Positions 21,771 to 33,916 of a stretch of 64,000 nucleotides of DNA are shown here, piece after piece. A model generated the notes under the pieces. It made no database searches. It was not told where the DNA came from and saw only the letters and a list, made by a program, of their open reading frames with translations. The translations under genes were made by a program, and so were the position numbers. Positions within the stretch are counted from its first letter, which is position 1. Every line of letters begins with the position of its first letter. Origin of the DNA: Earliella scabrosa (lineage: Eukaryota; Basidiomycota; Agaricomycetes; Polyporales; Polyporaceae); NCBI GenBank assembly GCA_022605405.1, contig JABYQQ010000007.1:1116001-1180000 (forward strand), in the 5' to 3' direction.

Positions 21771-22908
21771 GTCGCGTAGGTTAGAGCGTTGCCAGTAGTA
21801 CTGTAGATATCGACGCGGTACTTGAACGCTTTTGGTCGTGATATGCAGACTACGTGACTTGAGGCCGAGCGGGACCGGAGTGCGTTCGATTCAGCGATGG
21901 GCCATGCGCTCTTGACATACCTTGGGAATATCGACGGTGTGAGATGATCCCGTCTCATTCGAAGCGTACTCTGTTCTATTTCTGCGCGAACCTGTGCAAA
22001 TCGTGCGCCGACGACTGTGCGATATGCCGCTCATCGACGAACGAAGAGCGATACCTGCGACGACATCTCGTGTACTTTCGGGAAGGCCGCTGCGGAGGGA
22101 GCGCCTGAGCAAGGGATCGCGTATGTCGGCGACTGCCCTGGAAGGAAGCACAACCATGGAGCGGTACTCTCGGAATCGAGGTGAATTAGCTCGTGTCAGG
22201 AACGGAAGCTGCTTGATCGACGGCCGGTCGAGGAGGGTCGAGGTGGTGGGAGCACGGGATTGTCATGGGATGTGAGGGGGGCCAGTAGTTATGGAGAGGA
22301 CGTCATAGCAGGAACCTCCGGATCCTTGCAACGGCCCAAAGGTCCCATGATACTTACTGGAGGCATGCGCCATCGATGGGCTGAAGTCTGCTGGGGTGTG
22401 GACCACGTATGGCGTGAACCTGGAAGCGACTCACACGTTCGACAATGAGCGGTTTCGATGCTCACGGCGGTCGCCTAAGAGACCAGATCTTCAGACTGGC
22501 ACTGAGTACTGAGTCCGAAGGCAGAGGACATTGATTCTCTACAGCATGCGCATCTGCAGCTTGGGCGAGGACTCGGACTCGGAGGAGAGGGAAGAGGCAA
22601 GGTCCGCGGATGGTGACGGAGAGACGAGCTGTGATTGGGCGGCCCGCGGCGCGAGGCATCTGATTTCGGGCTCGCGCGACGCGCGTGGTGGGCACTCTGC
22701 CCAAGGGTGCTCGCTTTCGTCATTGCTTGGGTCGACAGCTGCAGGCAGGAGACGTCCAGCTGAAGAGGCTCGCTATGGAAAGGGCCACGATTGCAGACGA
22801 TTGCTCGCCGGCTTTTGCCCGACGCAGGGAATAGATAATGCGGCCGCTGCACGAGAGCCACCCGCCCGCCCTCCGAGTCCGAGTCCTTCCCGACCTCCTC
22901 GCGTAATC
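21771..22908. other. divergent intergenic region
   Basis: About 1.1 kb between the divergent starts of ectodomain gene C and the ceramidase. It contains only short overlapping frames on both strands; I see no gene, tRNA or repeat. Confidence 0.45.
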
Positions 22909-24298
22909 ATGGCCCGCGACACCCTCGACGCGCCCGACCTCTCCTTTCTTTCCTCCTTCTCCTCACCAGCCGACCGCGCTCTCGCAGCCATGGCCCACAA
23001 CGCCTCCACAAACGCGTTTCTTGCAAGCCAAGCCTTCTGGGGTCCCGTCACTGCCACTCTCGACTGGTGCGAGGTGAGTTCAATTGCACTTCCTACTCAG
23101 CCGCTCCGTTCCGGCGTCCCTCGGAGCGATCTTAGCTCTCGCCTCGTTCTGACGCTCCTCCACCACTCTCACGCGTCACAGGCCAACTACCAGTTCTCCC
23201 GGTACATCGCCGAGGTCGCCAACACCTTCTCAAATCTCGTAACAGTTGCATTGGCTGTATATGGAGCGGTGCAGTCCGCTAAGGAGGATCTCCCGCGTCG
23301 GTATCTCGCGGGTTGGGTGGTGAGTGATCTCCTTCATCGGATCATGGCAGGGATTTGAGGGCGTGTGTGTGGTATGCAGGGATTCGCGCTGGTCGGGATA
23401 GGCAGCTTCATATTCCACGCCACCCTCACCTACGAAGCTCAGCTCATGGACGAGCTCCCCATGATTTACGTCGCAAGCTACTCCTGTGCAATGCTCTTCG
23501 ACACTTCCCGCGGGTTCAGTTTGCGAGAATCGAACGCGCTGCAGCTGGGGGCTATCTTCTCAGCGTTGAACATCTCGTTCACGCTGTCCTAGTATGTCTT
23601 TTATTCATTATGTTTGTTCCAACATGGTTCATAACTCGAGCCTTCAGCTACATATGGCGCAATCCCGTGTATCACCAAGTGGTATTTGGATGCTTGTTGT
23701 TCGCTACCACGTTCCGGACTATCTACCTCCTCTGGAACGGCGAGCTCGCAAAGAAGCTGCCCGAATCTCAGCGTTCGACCATCACAAGACTCTATACTTC
23801 AGGCGCGACCACTTTTGCTGTTGGCTTCGTAGTGTGGAACCTAGACAACATCTTTTGCTCGAACATCACGCGATGGAAACAATCGATCGGATGGCCTGCG
23901 GCATTTCTCCTCGAAGGTCTGTTCGTGCAGTATACACGCTAGAATGGCTGACCAACGACAATCCCCAGGTCACTCGTGGTGGCATATTCTCACTGTCAGT
24001 CGTCTGCGTTGCCTATCCCCGCTGGAGCCGATTACTCACTCATCTCGCAGGCGATCGGGACCTACTTGATGCTGATGGGAAATTCATGTGAGTACTAGCG
24101 TTCTCGGTCCTTGCACAAGTTCTGTGTTACTGACTGTCCTCCCAGATCTGTGAGTCATGTCGGTGCTCATTGGAGCTCACCCTCTGACCTCTGTGTCTCA
24201 GCACGCTCTGCATCAAGGATGATCACACCAACTTCACAGTTGCGAAGACCCTTGGTCTTCCGCACCTCGTCCGCGTCAACAAGACGAAGACGCAGTGA
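22909..24298 (+). CDS. alkaline ceramidase
   Basis: Multi-pass ER/Golgi hydrolase that splits (phyto)ceramide into sphingoid base and fatty acid; homologous to yeast YPC1/YDC1. Eight exons (22909-23073, 23182-23319, 23380-23591, 23648-23916, 23969-23994, 24051-24087, 24146-24149, 24202-24298) give 315 residues. Family signatures are clear: WCEANYQFSRYIAEVANTFSN near residue 55, GIGSFIFHATL and QLMDELPMIYVASY (zinc-binding His/Asp region), and GHSWWHIL near the C-terminus. The start is the first Met before the signature, with a polar cytosolic N-terminus. Exon 7 is only 4 nt (ATCT); without it the C-terminal 32 codons fall out of frame, and with it the junction reads GNSYLTLCIKDD as in the family. 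The window also contains 26- and 37-nt exons in this gene. Confidence 0.93.
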
Positions 24299-25016
24299 AT
24301 CGCTGGTCGTGAACCTCGTTCCCAGTCATCCCGGTCCATCCGTCTACCGAACATCAGTGTCCTGGACGCTACCTTTACGACCTATCACGCATTTTTATCT
24401 TGTGTCAACTCCCCCCACTGACTGTATCATGGACTCCTTGATGTCTCCGTAGCATCCCCCTCGCCCATCTGCACGCACACCCTCATGACGTATGAATCGG
24501 TTGTAGAAGCACGAAGCGTACCAATACATTGCTTGCTTTAGTCGTAAATGCCGTACTTCTCGCGTTCAAATGCGGCGTGACAGTATGTCGGATCGCACGT
24601 ACTATGCGTGCAGAGACTCACAGCGGGCCTCCATAATCAATGCCAATGGAGGATGAGAAGAGGAAGATTTTTGGGACGAGTCCGCGTTGAATATTGCACA
24701 TATTTGTCAACGTCAAGATGCGGTATGACGACGTTCCGTTCAGCACGACGATGTTTCCTTCTTGCCCACTCACATTGGCACTAGAGGGCCTGGAAACACG
24801 AAGTACCTTCAGTGCCTGCGATCTGCGAAGAGCAAGAGCGAACTTGAAATCTCGCGAAGCGGGAGACACAGCGATAACGTGACCAACACGCGTTTCGCGT
24901 AAGCGCGTTTGTGGCACGCTTCTTGCTACACGACCACCACCATCCCCGAGCGCCCTCGGCCTCTCGCGATACATCCATAACCCATCACCCGAAGCCAGCA
25001 ACTGCGATAGACTGCA
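24299..25016. other. intergenic
   Basis: 3' region of the ceramidase gene and promoter of the BRCA2 homologue. Frames here are short and incoherent. Confidence 0.5.
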
Positions 25017-28000
25017 ATGCGCAGATCATGTCCGTATCCCCCATATATGCGCGTATATGCCGCCTCTGACGTCCTGCGCGCAGCGGAATCGCCCGACTCG
25101 GGCAGCGCAAGGAAGCGACAGCGCCTGTCCTCGCCGACGTACGAGGAGCACTTCCCGATCACCCAGGCGGACGTGGAGACGTTTGACGAGCTTGAGAGGC
25201 AGCTCTCGCAGGTCGTGCCCTCCCAATCGCGTTCCCTGCCGTCAGAAGTACAGGTGTCATCGAAGGGCCCTAGGCGCAGCGAGGAGAAGCAGGGACGCGG
25301 GAAGGAACGGGAGCGGAGTGACCAAGGTGCGCGCATACAACCACTTGACCGTACGATGGCTGTCGATGGAGACGCAGATGGGGGAGCAGCGTGGCCGTCC
25401 TCGCCGGTCAAGCAGACTACTACACAAGAACGCGCCGCGGACGACAGTTTCTTCAGCACGAGCACAGGCGGAGAGTCAGAGCTGGGCGGCAGCGGTGGTT
25501 TTGTATCTGCCGCATCTATCCCTGGCGGGGCTCCCTCAAGCAGGCCGTCTGGGTTCGCCTCCGCTGCAAGTATCCCGTCCCGCCCGCGTCCTGCCGCATC
25601 CAGTGGGTTCGCGTCTGCTGCTGCACTTTCCGGCGCGGATGTGGACGAAGCACCTTCGACGCTCGCAAAGTTTGGAGGGTTTGGACGCGCTTCTGCTCTG
25701 CCGGGACGAGGGGAGGACGCATACACCGACGATTACGGCCGGCCCTCGTCGCCTGAAGAACCCCCTCCTGAGCCCGACTACGACGCGTGGTTCAACTCTG
25801 ATGCCTCTGTGCTCCCTCCGGACGCTCTTTCGTTCAAGACAGCGCGCGCGATCATTGACTCTGAGCCTGCCAGAGTTCCTGCTAGTCAACCTCCGCTGAA
25901 GTCTCAGCCTCCCCAGACGGACTTTGAAGCTGCGGAACCAGTTCCCTCAGGGTCAAAGTCAAACTCCGGCTTTTCCTCTGCAGCAGCCATCGGCTTCGCT
26001 CCAGCCGGCTTCAGCTCAGCCGCGCACGTTGGCTTTAGCTCGGCCGCTTCCCTCACTGGGGGCAAGAGCAAATGGAGCGCGCCGTCTGCCGATGCACTCG
26101 CTCGTGCTGAGGCGAAGATGAAGCAGTGGCACGCCGAGTTTGCACGCGATGAGACTGCCCAGTCGTCCCCTATTGACGACGTCGAGAACGACCCTGCAGG
26201 TCCGTCATACACCGTTCCACCTCCAGCCGCAGCCGCAGCCGCGCCTCCCGCACCCCCCGCCCCAGCACAGACACGACCTGCCTCCCGACCTCAACCACCA
26301 GGTTCTCAGCCATTTCGAACCCCAATGCGCCCCGCACTGCGTCCGGTGGAGAACAGCGCAGCTTCGCCAGCGCAGTTGCCGGACACGCCGCTCGCGGCGA
26401 AGAACCCAGTGCATTATACGAACATCGGCGGCGGCCTGCTCATGAAGAACAAGCAGTTCAAGTCGCCGCTGGTCACGAAGCCCCCGGGCGGCGGCGTCGA
26501 CCGGAGGGTCGCGTCGACTTCGAAGCTCCCTTCAGCGTTCGGCTTCGGTGCTGCGAGTGCGAATGCGCACTCTTCGGCGTCTTCAACGTCGGCACCTGTC
26601 ACTCCTGCGCGGGCGGGCCCTCCGACTACTTCTGCATCCGCGACAACGACGATGACGTCGCCTGGCAAGGGCAGGTCGCTGGGGATGACCCCAAGGAGGA
26701 TGAGCGGTATAGGCTCGTTGGACAAGGGCAAGGGCAGGGCAAAGTTCTCGACGCCGTTCAAGCCGGGTATGGGCCCCGGGGAGCCGGGCAGGACGCAGCT
26801 CGAGCAGGCGCGCAGGAAGTCGGACGCGCAGACACAGACCCCGATGCGCGTCTCTGCTGGTGGGAGGGCTCCAGTTGCAACTTCGGGGAAGGGGAAGGCG
26901 CGGAAGGAGTATAAGTTCTTTGACCTCAGTGAGTGCTTCCGGTGCGGTTTGGTATAGACTGGGATGCCTGATGAGGCGTCACGCAGATCCGCCCCCGGAG
27001 AGGAAGACGCTCGCGTCGTCTGGGTTGCGGCCACAGGCGTATACTCAGGAAGAGCTTGAGGACCTGGGCATGTGCGTGTGCTTTGTGTGCATTCTCTGGA
27101 GGAAGGACGGAGCTGACGCCACATCTACGACAGCAATGTGGACGAACTCCGGCAGATGTCGCCGCAGAACGCGATCTACTACAAGTTCCACTCCCCGGTC
27201 CCGACGAGCGATCTCGACGAGCCACCAGAGTACATGCAGCTGGGGCCCGAGGAGGCGTTTGGCCAATTGAAGGAGCTGGGCTGCACCCTTGCGACACAGG
27301 AGTGGGTGACGAATCACTACGGCCTCATCCTGTGGAAGCTCGCGGGCATGGTCTGTCTCGAGCCAGAGCGCGAACAGGATCCCCAGATGAAGCGCTGGTG
27401 CTGGCCAGAGGTAATGAGGCAGCTGCTCTACCGGTAAGTCGCCCTACAACATAGAAAGGGAGAGACCGAATGACCGTCGTTCGCGCAGATACGAGCGTGA
27501 GCTCAACGGTGGCTCGCGCCCGGCACTGCGACTGATCTGCACGGAGGACGCGCCGCCTTCGTACCCAATGGTACTGTGTGTGTCGAACATCTTCTGGTCG
27601 CCTACGGCGGTGGACGGGCATGGTGTGCCACACGACCCACACCCGGAGCTGGAGGTGACCGACGGGTGGTACCGTCTGCGCGCGAATGTCGACCTGCCGC
27701 TGGCCAGAGCCATCCGTAGGCGGCTTATCGGCGTCGGCACGAAGCTCGCGGTCTCTGGGGCCAAGGTGCGTTCATAGCTAGACCGACTATGCGGCTGAAG
27801 AGAACGAGCATTGCTGATCGCCTGGTGTCTCCTAGCTATCTGGCGATCGGAAGGAGGCGTGCGAGATCCTGCAAGCGTATGACGGCACGCAGCTCGAGCT
27901 GTGCGGCAACTCGACACATCTGGCGGCGTGGCACGCCAAGCTGGGGTTCGTCAGGGAGCCCTTCGTCGCCACGCTGGATAGTCTGACGGCGGATGGCGGC

Positions 28001-28972
28001 CCCGTCCCTGTAATGGACCTCGAGGTCATCAAGGTAGGCGACTGCGATTGCCTGTTTGGGCTTCACTCGCTGACACGGTTGCAGGCGTACCCCGTAGCGT
28101 ACCTCGAGTTCGTGCGGGGCGCGGACGGATCGGTCACAAAGATTGGACCCCGCAACGAGAAGGAAGAGCTCAAGGCTCAGGATCAGTGGCTGGTATGTGT
28201 GCAACTATCCAGCGCGTCTTTTGCGTGTGCTCATGAGGTTATAGGCCAAGCGGGAGAACGAGATTGCGAAGATCCGTCTGGGCCTTGAGAAAGAGATCCA
28301 CCAGCTGGAGAAGATTGCCGAGCGCCTCCATGCCATCGCCGGCAGTCGATTTCAGGCGAAGTACAAGCCCCATGGTGAGTGTCAAATAGTTCAGTTTGTG
28401 GAAAAGGACAGTTTTCACTGATGATACTGCCCTGATAGATCCTGTTCCTGACCATATCGAGAATCTGTACAGCGAGATCGTGGAAGAGGAGCCCCGACCC
28501 TCGTCATCCCAACTCTCTGCCCGCCTCAACTACATGGACGCGGGTTGGCTGCACGTCCACACACAAGATCAGATCAGATTGGCGAAGGAGCGGCTCAACG
28601 ACGACATTGAGCGAGAGCTGCAGGTACGTCATTGTCACTCTACGCGCCTGCCAGCGATCGATCCTGACACCGCGCGAGCAGTATGCGTGCCCCCCGCGCA
28701 GTGTGCGCGACTTCCGCGTCGTGCTCGTCAAGGATGCGACATGGCACAGGAAGGAGCCAATGCGAACGGCGCAGATCACCCTGTGGGACCCACTGCGGAT
28801 GGTGTTCAGCGAAGGCGGGAATCCTGGGGACATTCGCGAGGGCCAGCGGTTCTTGGTGACGAACCTCGAGCCGAATCAGCCTAATGCGTGGATGGCTCCC
28901 GGGCCGGAGTCTGTAGTTTACTTGGTGTCGAAGAAGAATGCCCGTTGGACTAACATCAAGAGAAGGAGATGA
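25017..28972 (+). CDS. BRCA2/Brh2-family recombination mediator
   Basis: Loads Rad51 onto single-stranded DNA in homologous recombination (Brh2 in Ustilago). Nine exons (25017-26928, 26987-27071, 27134-27433, 27489-27765, 27836-28033, 28085-28192, 28245-28374, 28439-28623, 28682-28972) give 1161 residues. The N-terminal third carries BRC-like F-x-x-A motifs near residues 161 (FVSA), 180 and 198 (FASA), 221 (FGRA), 318, 331 and 337 (FSSA), plus FAPA near 325. The DNA-binding region is clear: helical domain (EWVTNHYGLILWKLAGMV), OB1 (VTDGWYRLRANVDLPLARAI, then VGTKLAVSGAKL), a charged helical tower-like insertion (AKRENEIAKIRLGLEKEI) and a C-terminal OB fold ending NARWTNIKRRR. A third OB fold is not apparent. 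An in-frame Met at 25044 or the next is an alternative start. Confidence 0.93.
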
Positions 28973-29270
28973 TGATGTATGCTAGCTAGTATGTGCTTGA
29001 TCTTGGTGTGCATGAGACCGAATTTGTTGTCGGCTTCACCCAAAGGACTGAAGTTGCATCTAGAGCGCGCACGCGAGTCGAAACTGTGACACCAGCCGGC
29101 AAATGGGATGATCTAGGATGAGAACCGCTTAAGACCATCGGGACGAGGTTATCGCGAAGCCAAGACGCATAATGTAATATATTTCTAGGGCAGCAAAGTC
29201 ACGTCCCTCTCTGTTCCTCTCTATTCCTCTCCCGCAACACGATCTCAAATCGTAGAGGGCACATGTTCGC
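28973..29270. other. intergenic, convergent
   Basis: 3' ends of the BRCA2 homologue and the DUF6533 gene face each other here; nothing else seen. Confidence 0.5.
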
Positions 29271-31016
29271 CTAATGTCGTAGCGGAGCTTGATCGCCTCC
29301 GTTCGAAGACTGTGTCTCATATTCCGCGGCGTTATCCTCGTCCTCCAGCTCGTTCTCACCATCGTTGGCGCGGTGCGCGATGGACCCCATGATTCTCGAT
29401 CGCACAAAGCTCGGACGTGTGTCGATGGCAAGATCGAGTCCTTGAGAGTTGTCTGTCGGGACTCTGAGCATCCGTGCTGCAGACTCTTGGAGATGGAGGA
29501 GGAAACGCCCGATCAGGATGGTTATCAATCTGGGCCTCGCAACGTCAACGGAAAGTAGCGCATAGAACGTGAGCACCTACGGAGTCGTGAAGAAGGTGAT
29601 GATGCCTTGACTTTGCACTCCGAAGATCTATGGTGGGTGGGCATTGGGGATTGTAGTTCTCCTCGAGGCAACGACCACTCACCGAGAACAGATTGAACAT
29701 GAGGTGGAGAACATTCAACACCAGCAGTATCCTGGCGTATACTTTAGTGAAAAGACAGCTGGACTGTCCACAGCGAGTCGCTTACGCAAAACATCCGACC
29801 CCTGCTTACGCACTGTTAGTTCATATCACTCGACAACGATGGTGCTGGATACGAACCGTCACGAAGCATGATACTAGCCAGCGATCGAGCACTCGTCAAC
29901 CGCGTGAGCTGACTTCTCCACGAAGTATTGTACAGTGTGATGACGATGACTAGGGCATCAGCCATTGTCAAGCACACTCGCGAAACGATGGTGACTGCGT
30001 GTCAGCAGAGAGGAGTGAGCCATGCAATACGGCCTGCTGCATTGAGAGCAACGAACCTCTAGCAGTTACGGATCCGAGAGGCGCGGGGCGTCCTCAGTTG
30101 AGCTTCGAAGAACACACATGGGAGTGAGAACACGGAGCTTACATCAGAACCTCTCGCAAGGTTCCGTCGTTGATCTCTGTGCATCCATAGACTGGATCCA
30201 TATAGCCTACACCCTGATGGGCGATATAATATCCCTGTTGGGTAACATGTTAACGCCAATTGTCATATGTTTGCGTCAGTGAGACTGACCATGTTGACCG
30301 CAGCAGGTGCGAGGGAAAGGATCAGCACAAGGGCAGACAGGGACCAACTCTTGGTTAGGGCGAACACGCGTAGGGTAGAGAATGCTAGTAGTTCCGTTAG
30401 CGAGGGGCTCTGATCATAGACGACTCCTGGAGTCAGATACTCACCAGGCCATGGGATATCATTCAGGATAAGAAGTCCCGTTAGTGTTTTTTGAATGCCG
30501 TCGCAGCTGAGACACGTCGAAAAGGGCGGTGATGAGTCTGACGGACAAGGTTTGTCCGGAGATATGGCGTGTACATACCTCTAGAAGTCGGACTCCATTG
30601 TGAGAGACCATTGATCAAGACGGAGCATTGCGAGTACGTACCTTGAGCGTCAGATGTGGAAGATTTTGGGCCAATGACATGACATGATAGGCAATGGCAG
30701 AGTACTTGTTGATGAAATACAACACGGACGCCCCGGTGAGTTTCGCCTTCCAGAAGTATTCCACCTCGCTATTGAAGGTGACCATGGCTTCGTAAATCAG
30801 CAACACTTTATGGGTACTTGTAAGTATTCATGCCCATGTCCAAGGATGCTAAAACATACCATCCGCTGCAAGAACGCAGTACGAGTTGACGCGGCTATGC
30901 GATTATATCGTCCGATGACTGTCAGGCAAGAAGGACAGCCTAAGCACTTTGGCAGCTCACACTGCATCTTCCACGGCGATGATCTCGGCCGGGCTGAGTT
31001 CTTGCAGGAAAGACAT
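29271..31016 (-). CDS. DUF6533-type seven-helix membrane protein
   Basis: A basidiomycete membrane-protein family of unknown function. The gene is cut into at least eight short exons, the first starting MSFLQELSPAEIIAVED. Splicing across 30994-30800 yields RVNSYCVLAADVLLIYEAMV followed by TFNSEVEYFWKAKLTGASVL and FINKYSAIAYHVMSL, the family's N-terminal signature (L-x-YE/D, EVxxxW, NKY/NRY). Later exons encode further hydrophobic helices (STLRVFALTKSWSLSALVLI; VTIVSRVCLTMADALVIVIT; VYARILLVLNVLHLMFNLF), then the characteristic LITILIGRFLLHLQES segment and an acidic cytosolic tail ending GGDQAPLRH. Family assignment is firm; individual small exons near 30,500 are less certain. Physiological role unknown. 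Confidence 0.8.
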
Positions 31017-31570
31017 CGAACAATTTAAAATGACCAGACCAGTGAGAGTGCGTGAAGGAGCACGAAGAGAGGGCGTTCAACACATTCGAACTTATGTATA
31101 CCAGGCCTAGGTATAGGGCAACGCTGGCACGTCATGTTGATAGGCTCTGTGTATGACTCGGATGAGCAGACGATTTGCAGAAGCGGACAGTTGTCCGAAG
31201 GATAGGACAAATCGCTGGGCGCATCTACAGCGAAGAAGTTAGAGCTTGACGGCGTTACTCAGCCTCGGAGGGCAATCGGAGGGCATGTTCATCATGTGCA
31301 AGAAGTCCGAGGGACTGGGTATTCATCGAAGATTCATCCATGGGAAGGCGATTCGGAAGTGTCGCGCAATTTTGGAGAGTGAGTAGGACGTGATTGGTCC
31401 ACTGTGCCAATGGCTGGCTGGAAACGTGTTGAGACAACCCCGAGTCCGATCCGGCGAGTGAAGTTTGCAACCAACGTGCACTGTGTTTCCGGTGTGGTGA
31501 CTGTATTTCAGGATCCTCGTGGTAAGGGGAAGGCAGAGCTGTGTTGTCCTCTATGGTGCTTTGTGGTTAG
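31017..31570. other. intergenic
   Basis: Promoter side of the DUF6533 gene up to tRNA-Trp copy 1; no coding signal found. Confidence 0.5.
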
Positions 31571-31651
31571 AACCCTTGGCACAGTGGTAGCGCGTGAGAT
31601 TCCAGCTTGGGATATCCTCAAGGTCGTCCGTTCAATCCGGGCAGGGTTCAA
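31571..31651 (+). tRNA. tRNA-Trp(CCA), intron-containing, copy 1
   Basis: Perfect 7-bp acceptor stem (GAACCCT/AGGGTTC), box A-like TGGCACAGTGGTAG, T-arm GTCCG-TTCAATC-CGGGC, and an anticodon loop TTCCAG with anticodon CCA. The intron of about 10 nt (around CTTGGGATAT) sits just after the anticodon and is 1 nt longer than in the two other copies. Confidence 0.85.
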
Positions 31652-31825
31652 GAACGTTGTCTTGGTTGTTTTTTCTTGTCTCAAATTGATCGTTCTCTTT
31701 CTTGAATATTCGAGCGGCTTTGGGGTTTCTTATTGCCAAGATCCAAGATGGTGTCATTATGGTGTGAGTACAGTACTACATCTGAATCATGCCAGCACAA
31801 CGCGCCTCTCGCCAACTCCAAGCAT

Positions 31826-33607
31826 TCACGCCTCTGCGAGGCCGTATTTGCGCAACACGCCCCGGTAATCGCCCACATCCTCTCGGCCCATCACCACCAT
31901 GGTCGCCTTTGCGGGGCTGCGCGGACCAAAGAGGCGCGCCGCGACGCGGCGGATGGCAACGTTATCGACTGCGTCGATCTTGTCGCACATCTCCGAGACA
32001 GGGATTTTGCGTCCGTGCACCAGAACCTGGTAGTTGGGCTACGTCAACGAGATGCAAATCGCGGAGCAAGAACATGAGCGCACCTGACGTCCCAGATCCT
32101 CAACTTCAACTGCACGGCTCTCAAGGGCCATCATGAGGCTCGACTTGAGCTGGTTTTTGGCGCGGCTCAACTCAGCCTGGGGAATGTTCGAGTACAGCAG
32201 CAGGCTCAGCTGGTGCACGAGGTGGGGGAGGATCTGCGCGGGAGAGTTCGTCTGGCGCCCGCTTGAGGGAACGAAGGATGCAAACAGCCCGAAGAGGGAA
32301 GAGTCAGTGTAGATGTGGTGGAATGACGCGCAGTGGTCGATCTGGGGGAAGTGATTGAGGATGTGGGTGTATAATCGAGAGTACATGCCCTTTCCAGGGC
32401 CGCCTGACGGAGAGGATGAGCATCGAGATTCAACGGAAGGTAAGGGCTGGAAGACATACCTGCGGAGAAGCTGCCGCCACCGCCCAAGAGAACCTGGATA
32501 GTCGCTACCGCGTACACGTCGTCATCGTGGATCCCAACGCCCTCAAACGCAAGATACACATGGTTGAACTCCGTTTGAGGATCGTAGATGAACTTGTGAC
32601 CACCAGTGTATGTCGACAGTCCAGTGTTAGGGATGCCGCCTGGCAGGATTTGCTCAGGATTGTAGAGATACGACGATGCCGCTCGTGTGAGCGACTTGTA
32701 TAATGAAGGTGATGACTGGGACGACTGCAGGAGGTTTGGGGGCACCTGGGGTGTCGCGCGCAGTTGACTGGAGCCCTTCAGGGACTCCAATGTATCCGCA
32801 AGCTGCTTCCCCTCCGCCAGCTGCGGGCCCTTCAGGTGGGCGAAGTGATCGGACGCGTACCGCACAAGCGTCTCATGATCCATGCCAGCACCTGCGATGA
32901 CCATCCTCTCCGGCCGGTACCACGTCTTCATGAAGCCCTCCAACATCGGCTTGTCAATGACGTCTATTCGGTCTTCCGGGCAGAGAAGGGGGTTTCCCAA
33001 GCCCTTCCCGTCGTACGCGACCTCGTGGAGAATTTCTGGAAGAATCATCTCCGGCTTCGCGCTCACCTCTCTCCACTCATACCTTGCTGCTTCTCGCTGC
33101 GCGTCGAGCTCCTCGGGTAGGAACGAGGGGTTGCAGACGGTGTCGGCGATGAGCGAGAGCGCGAGCTCGGTGCCCTTGTTGAAGTGCGACGACTGATACA
33201 TGATGGATTCACGCGCAGAGGAGCAAAGTATCTGTCCGCCCAACGCGTCGATGTCTGCAGCCATCTGCTCCTCAGAGCGTGACTTGGTCGTCTAATTGGG
33301 GAATTGGTTGATATGCGTGAGAGATATAGTTCCGAGGTTCACGTACCTTGAAAGCCATCCTGTCCAGGAAATGACTCACGCCAGACGTGGACGGAGTCTC
33401 ATACCTGGAGCCAGCGTCGACGTATAGCCCAACAGAGGAGAAATGGCCTGGTGTGTTTTCCGTCGCTACTCGGAGGCCATTGGGTAGTGTGGTGATTCGT
33501 ACGAGTGGGTCTGACGATGTTGGATTAAGTGGCAAATGGAATGACCTGTTCAACCTCGGTCGTCGGTGGGCAGATGGGCGCAGAGAATGGACAGCAGCGC
33601 GGCGCAT
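31826..33607 (-). CDS. MAS2: mitochondrial processing peptidase alpha subunit
   Basis: Substrate-recognition subunit of the matrix metallopeptidase that removes presequences from imported proteins. Four exons (33347-33607, 32460-33291, 32084-32403, 31826-32026) give 537 residues. The N-terminus is an Arg/Ser-rich mitochondrial presequence (MRRAAVHSLRPSAHRRPRL), followed by RITTLPNGLRVATE. The inverse zinc motif is degenerate (HFLDR instead of HxxEH), as expected for alpha and not beta. The glycine-rich substrate loop GGGGSFSAGGPGKGM spans the second intron. The C-terminal M16 half ends YRGVLRKYGLAEA. One insertion of about 20 residues rich in Ser/Gln lies near VPPNLLQSSQSSPS. Confidence 0.95.
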
Positions 33608-33736
33608 GGTGGTGGTGGGCAGAGAGGATTCGTGGACGTTGAGCCGAAGGTGGAAGAGCTCTGGCGGCGATTATGTAGTACGTCCACACGCACATGACTA
33701 GAACTTAAATGGATTAGATGATCTTTGGCGTCAAAA

Positions 33737-33808
33737 AGGGCCCACCGTGGTTCGAACACGGGACCACACGATCTGCAATCGTATGCTCTACCACTGAGCT
33801 ATAAGCCC
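33737..33808 (-). tRNA. tRNA-Cys(GCA)
   Basis: Minus-strand cloverleaf: acceptor GGGCTTA pairing with TGGGCCC (two G-T pairs), D-arm with AGCTCAGTGGTAGAGC, anticodon loop ATTGCAG with anticodon GCA, and T-loop GTTCGAAC. No intron. Located in the divergent space between the MPP-alpha and ferroportin-like genes. Confidence 0.92.
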
Positions 33809-33916
33809 TACGCGCAGATGCCACTATGTGCATTCATGACCAGTATCGCAGCCATGGCAAACGGCATGTAAGTAAGTGAATGGGCGAGAACCAGACATCC
33901 CATTGATATCAAGTCA

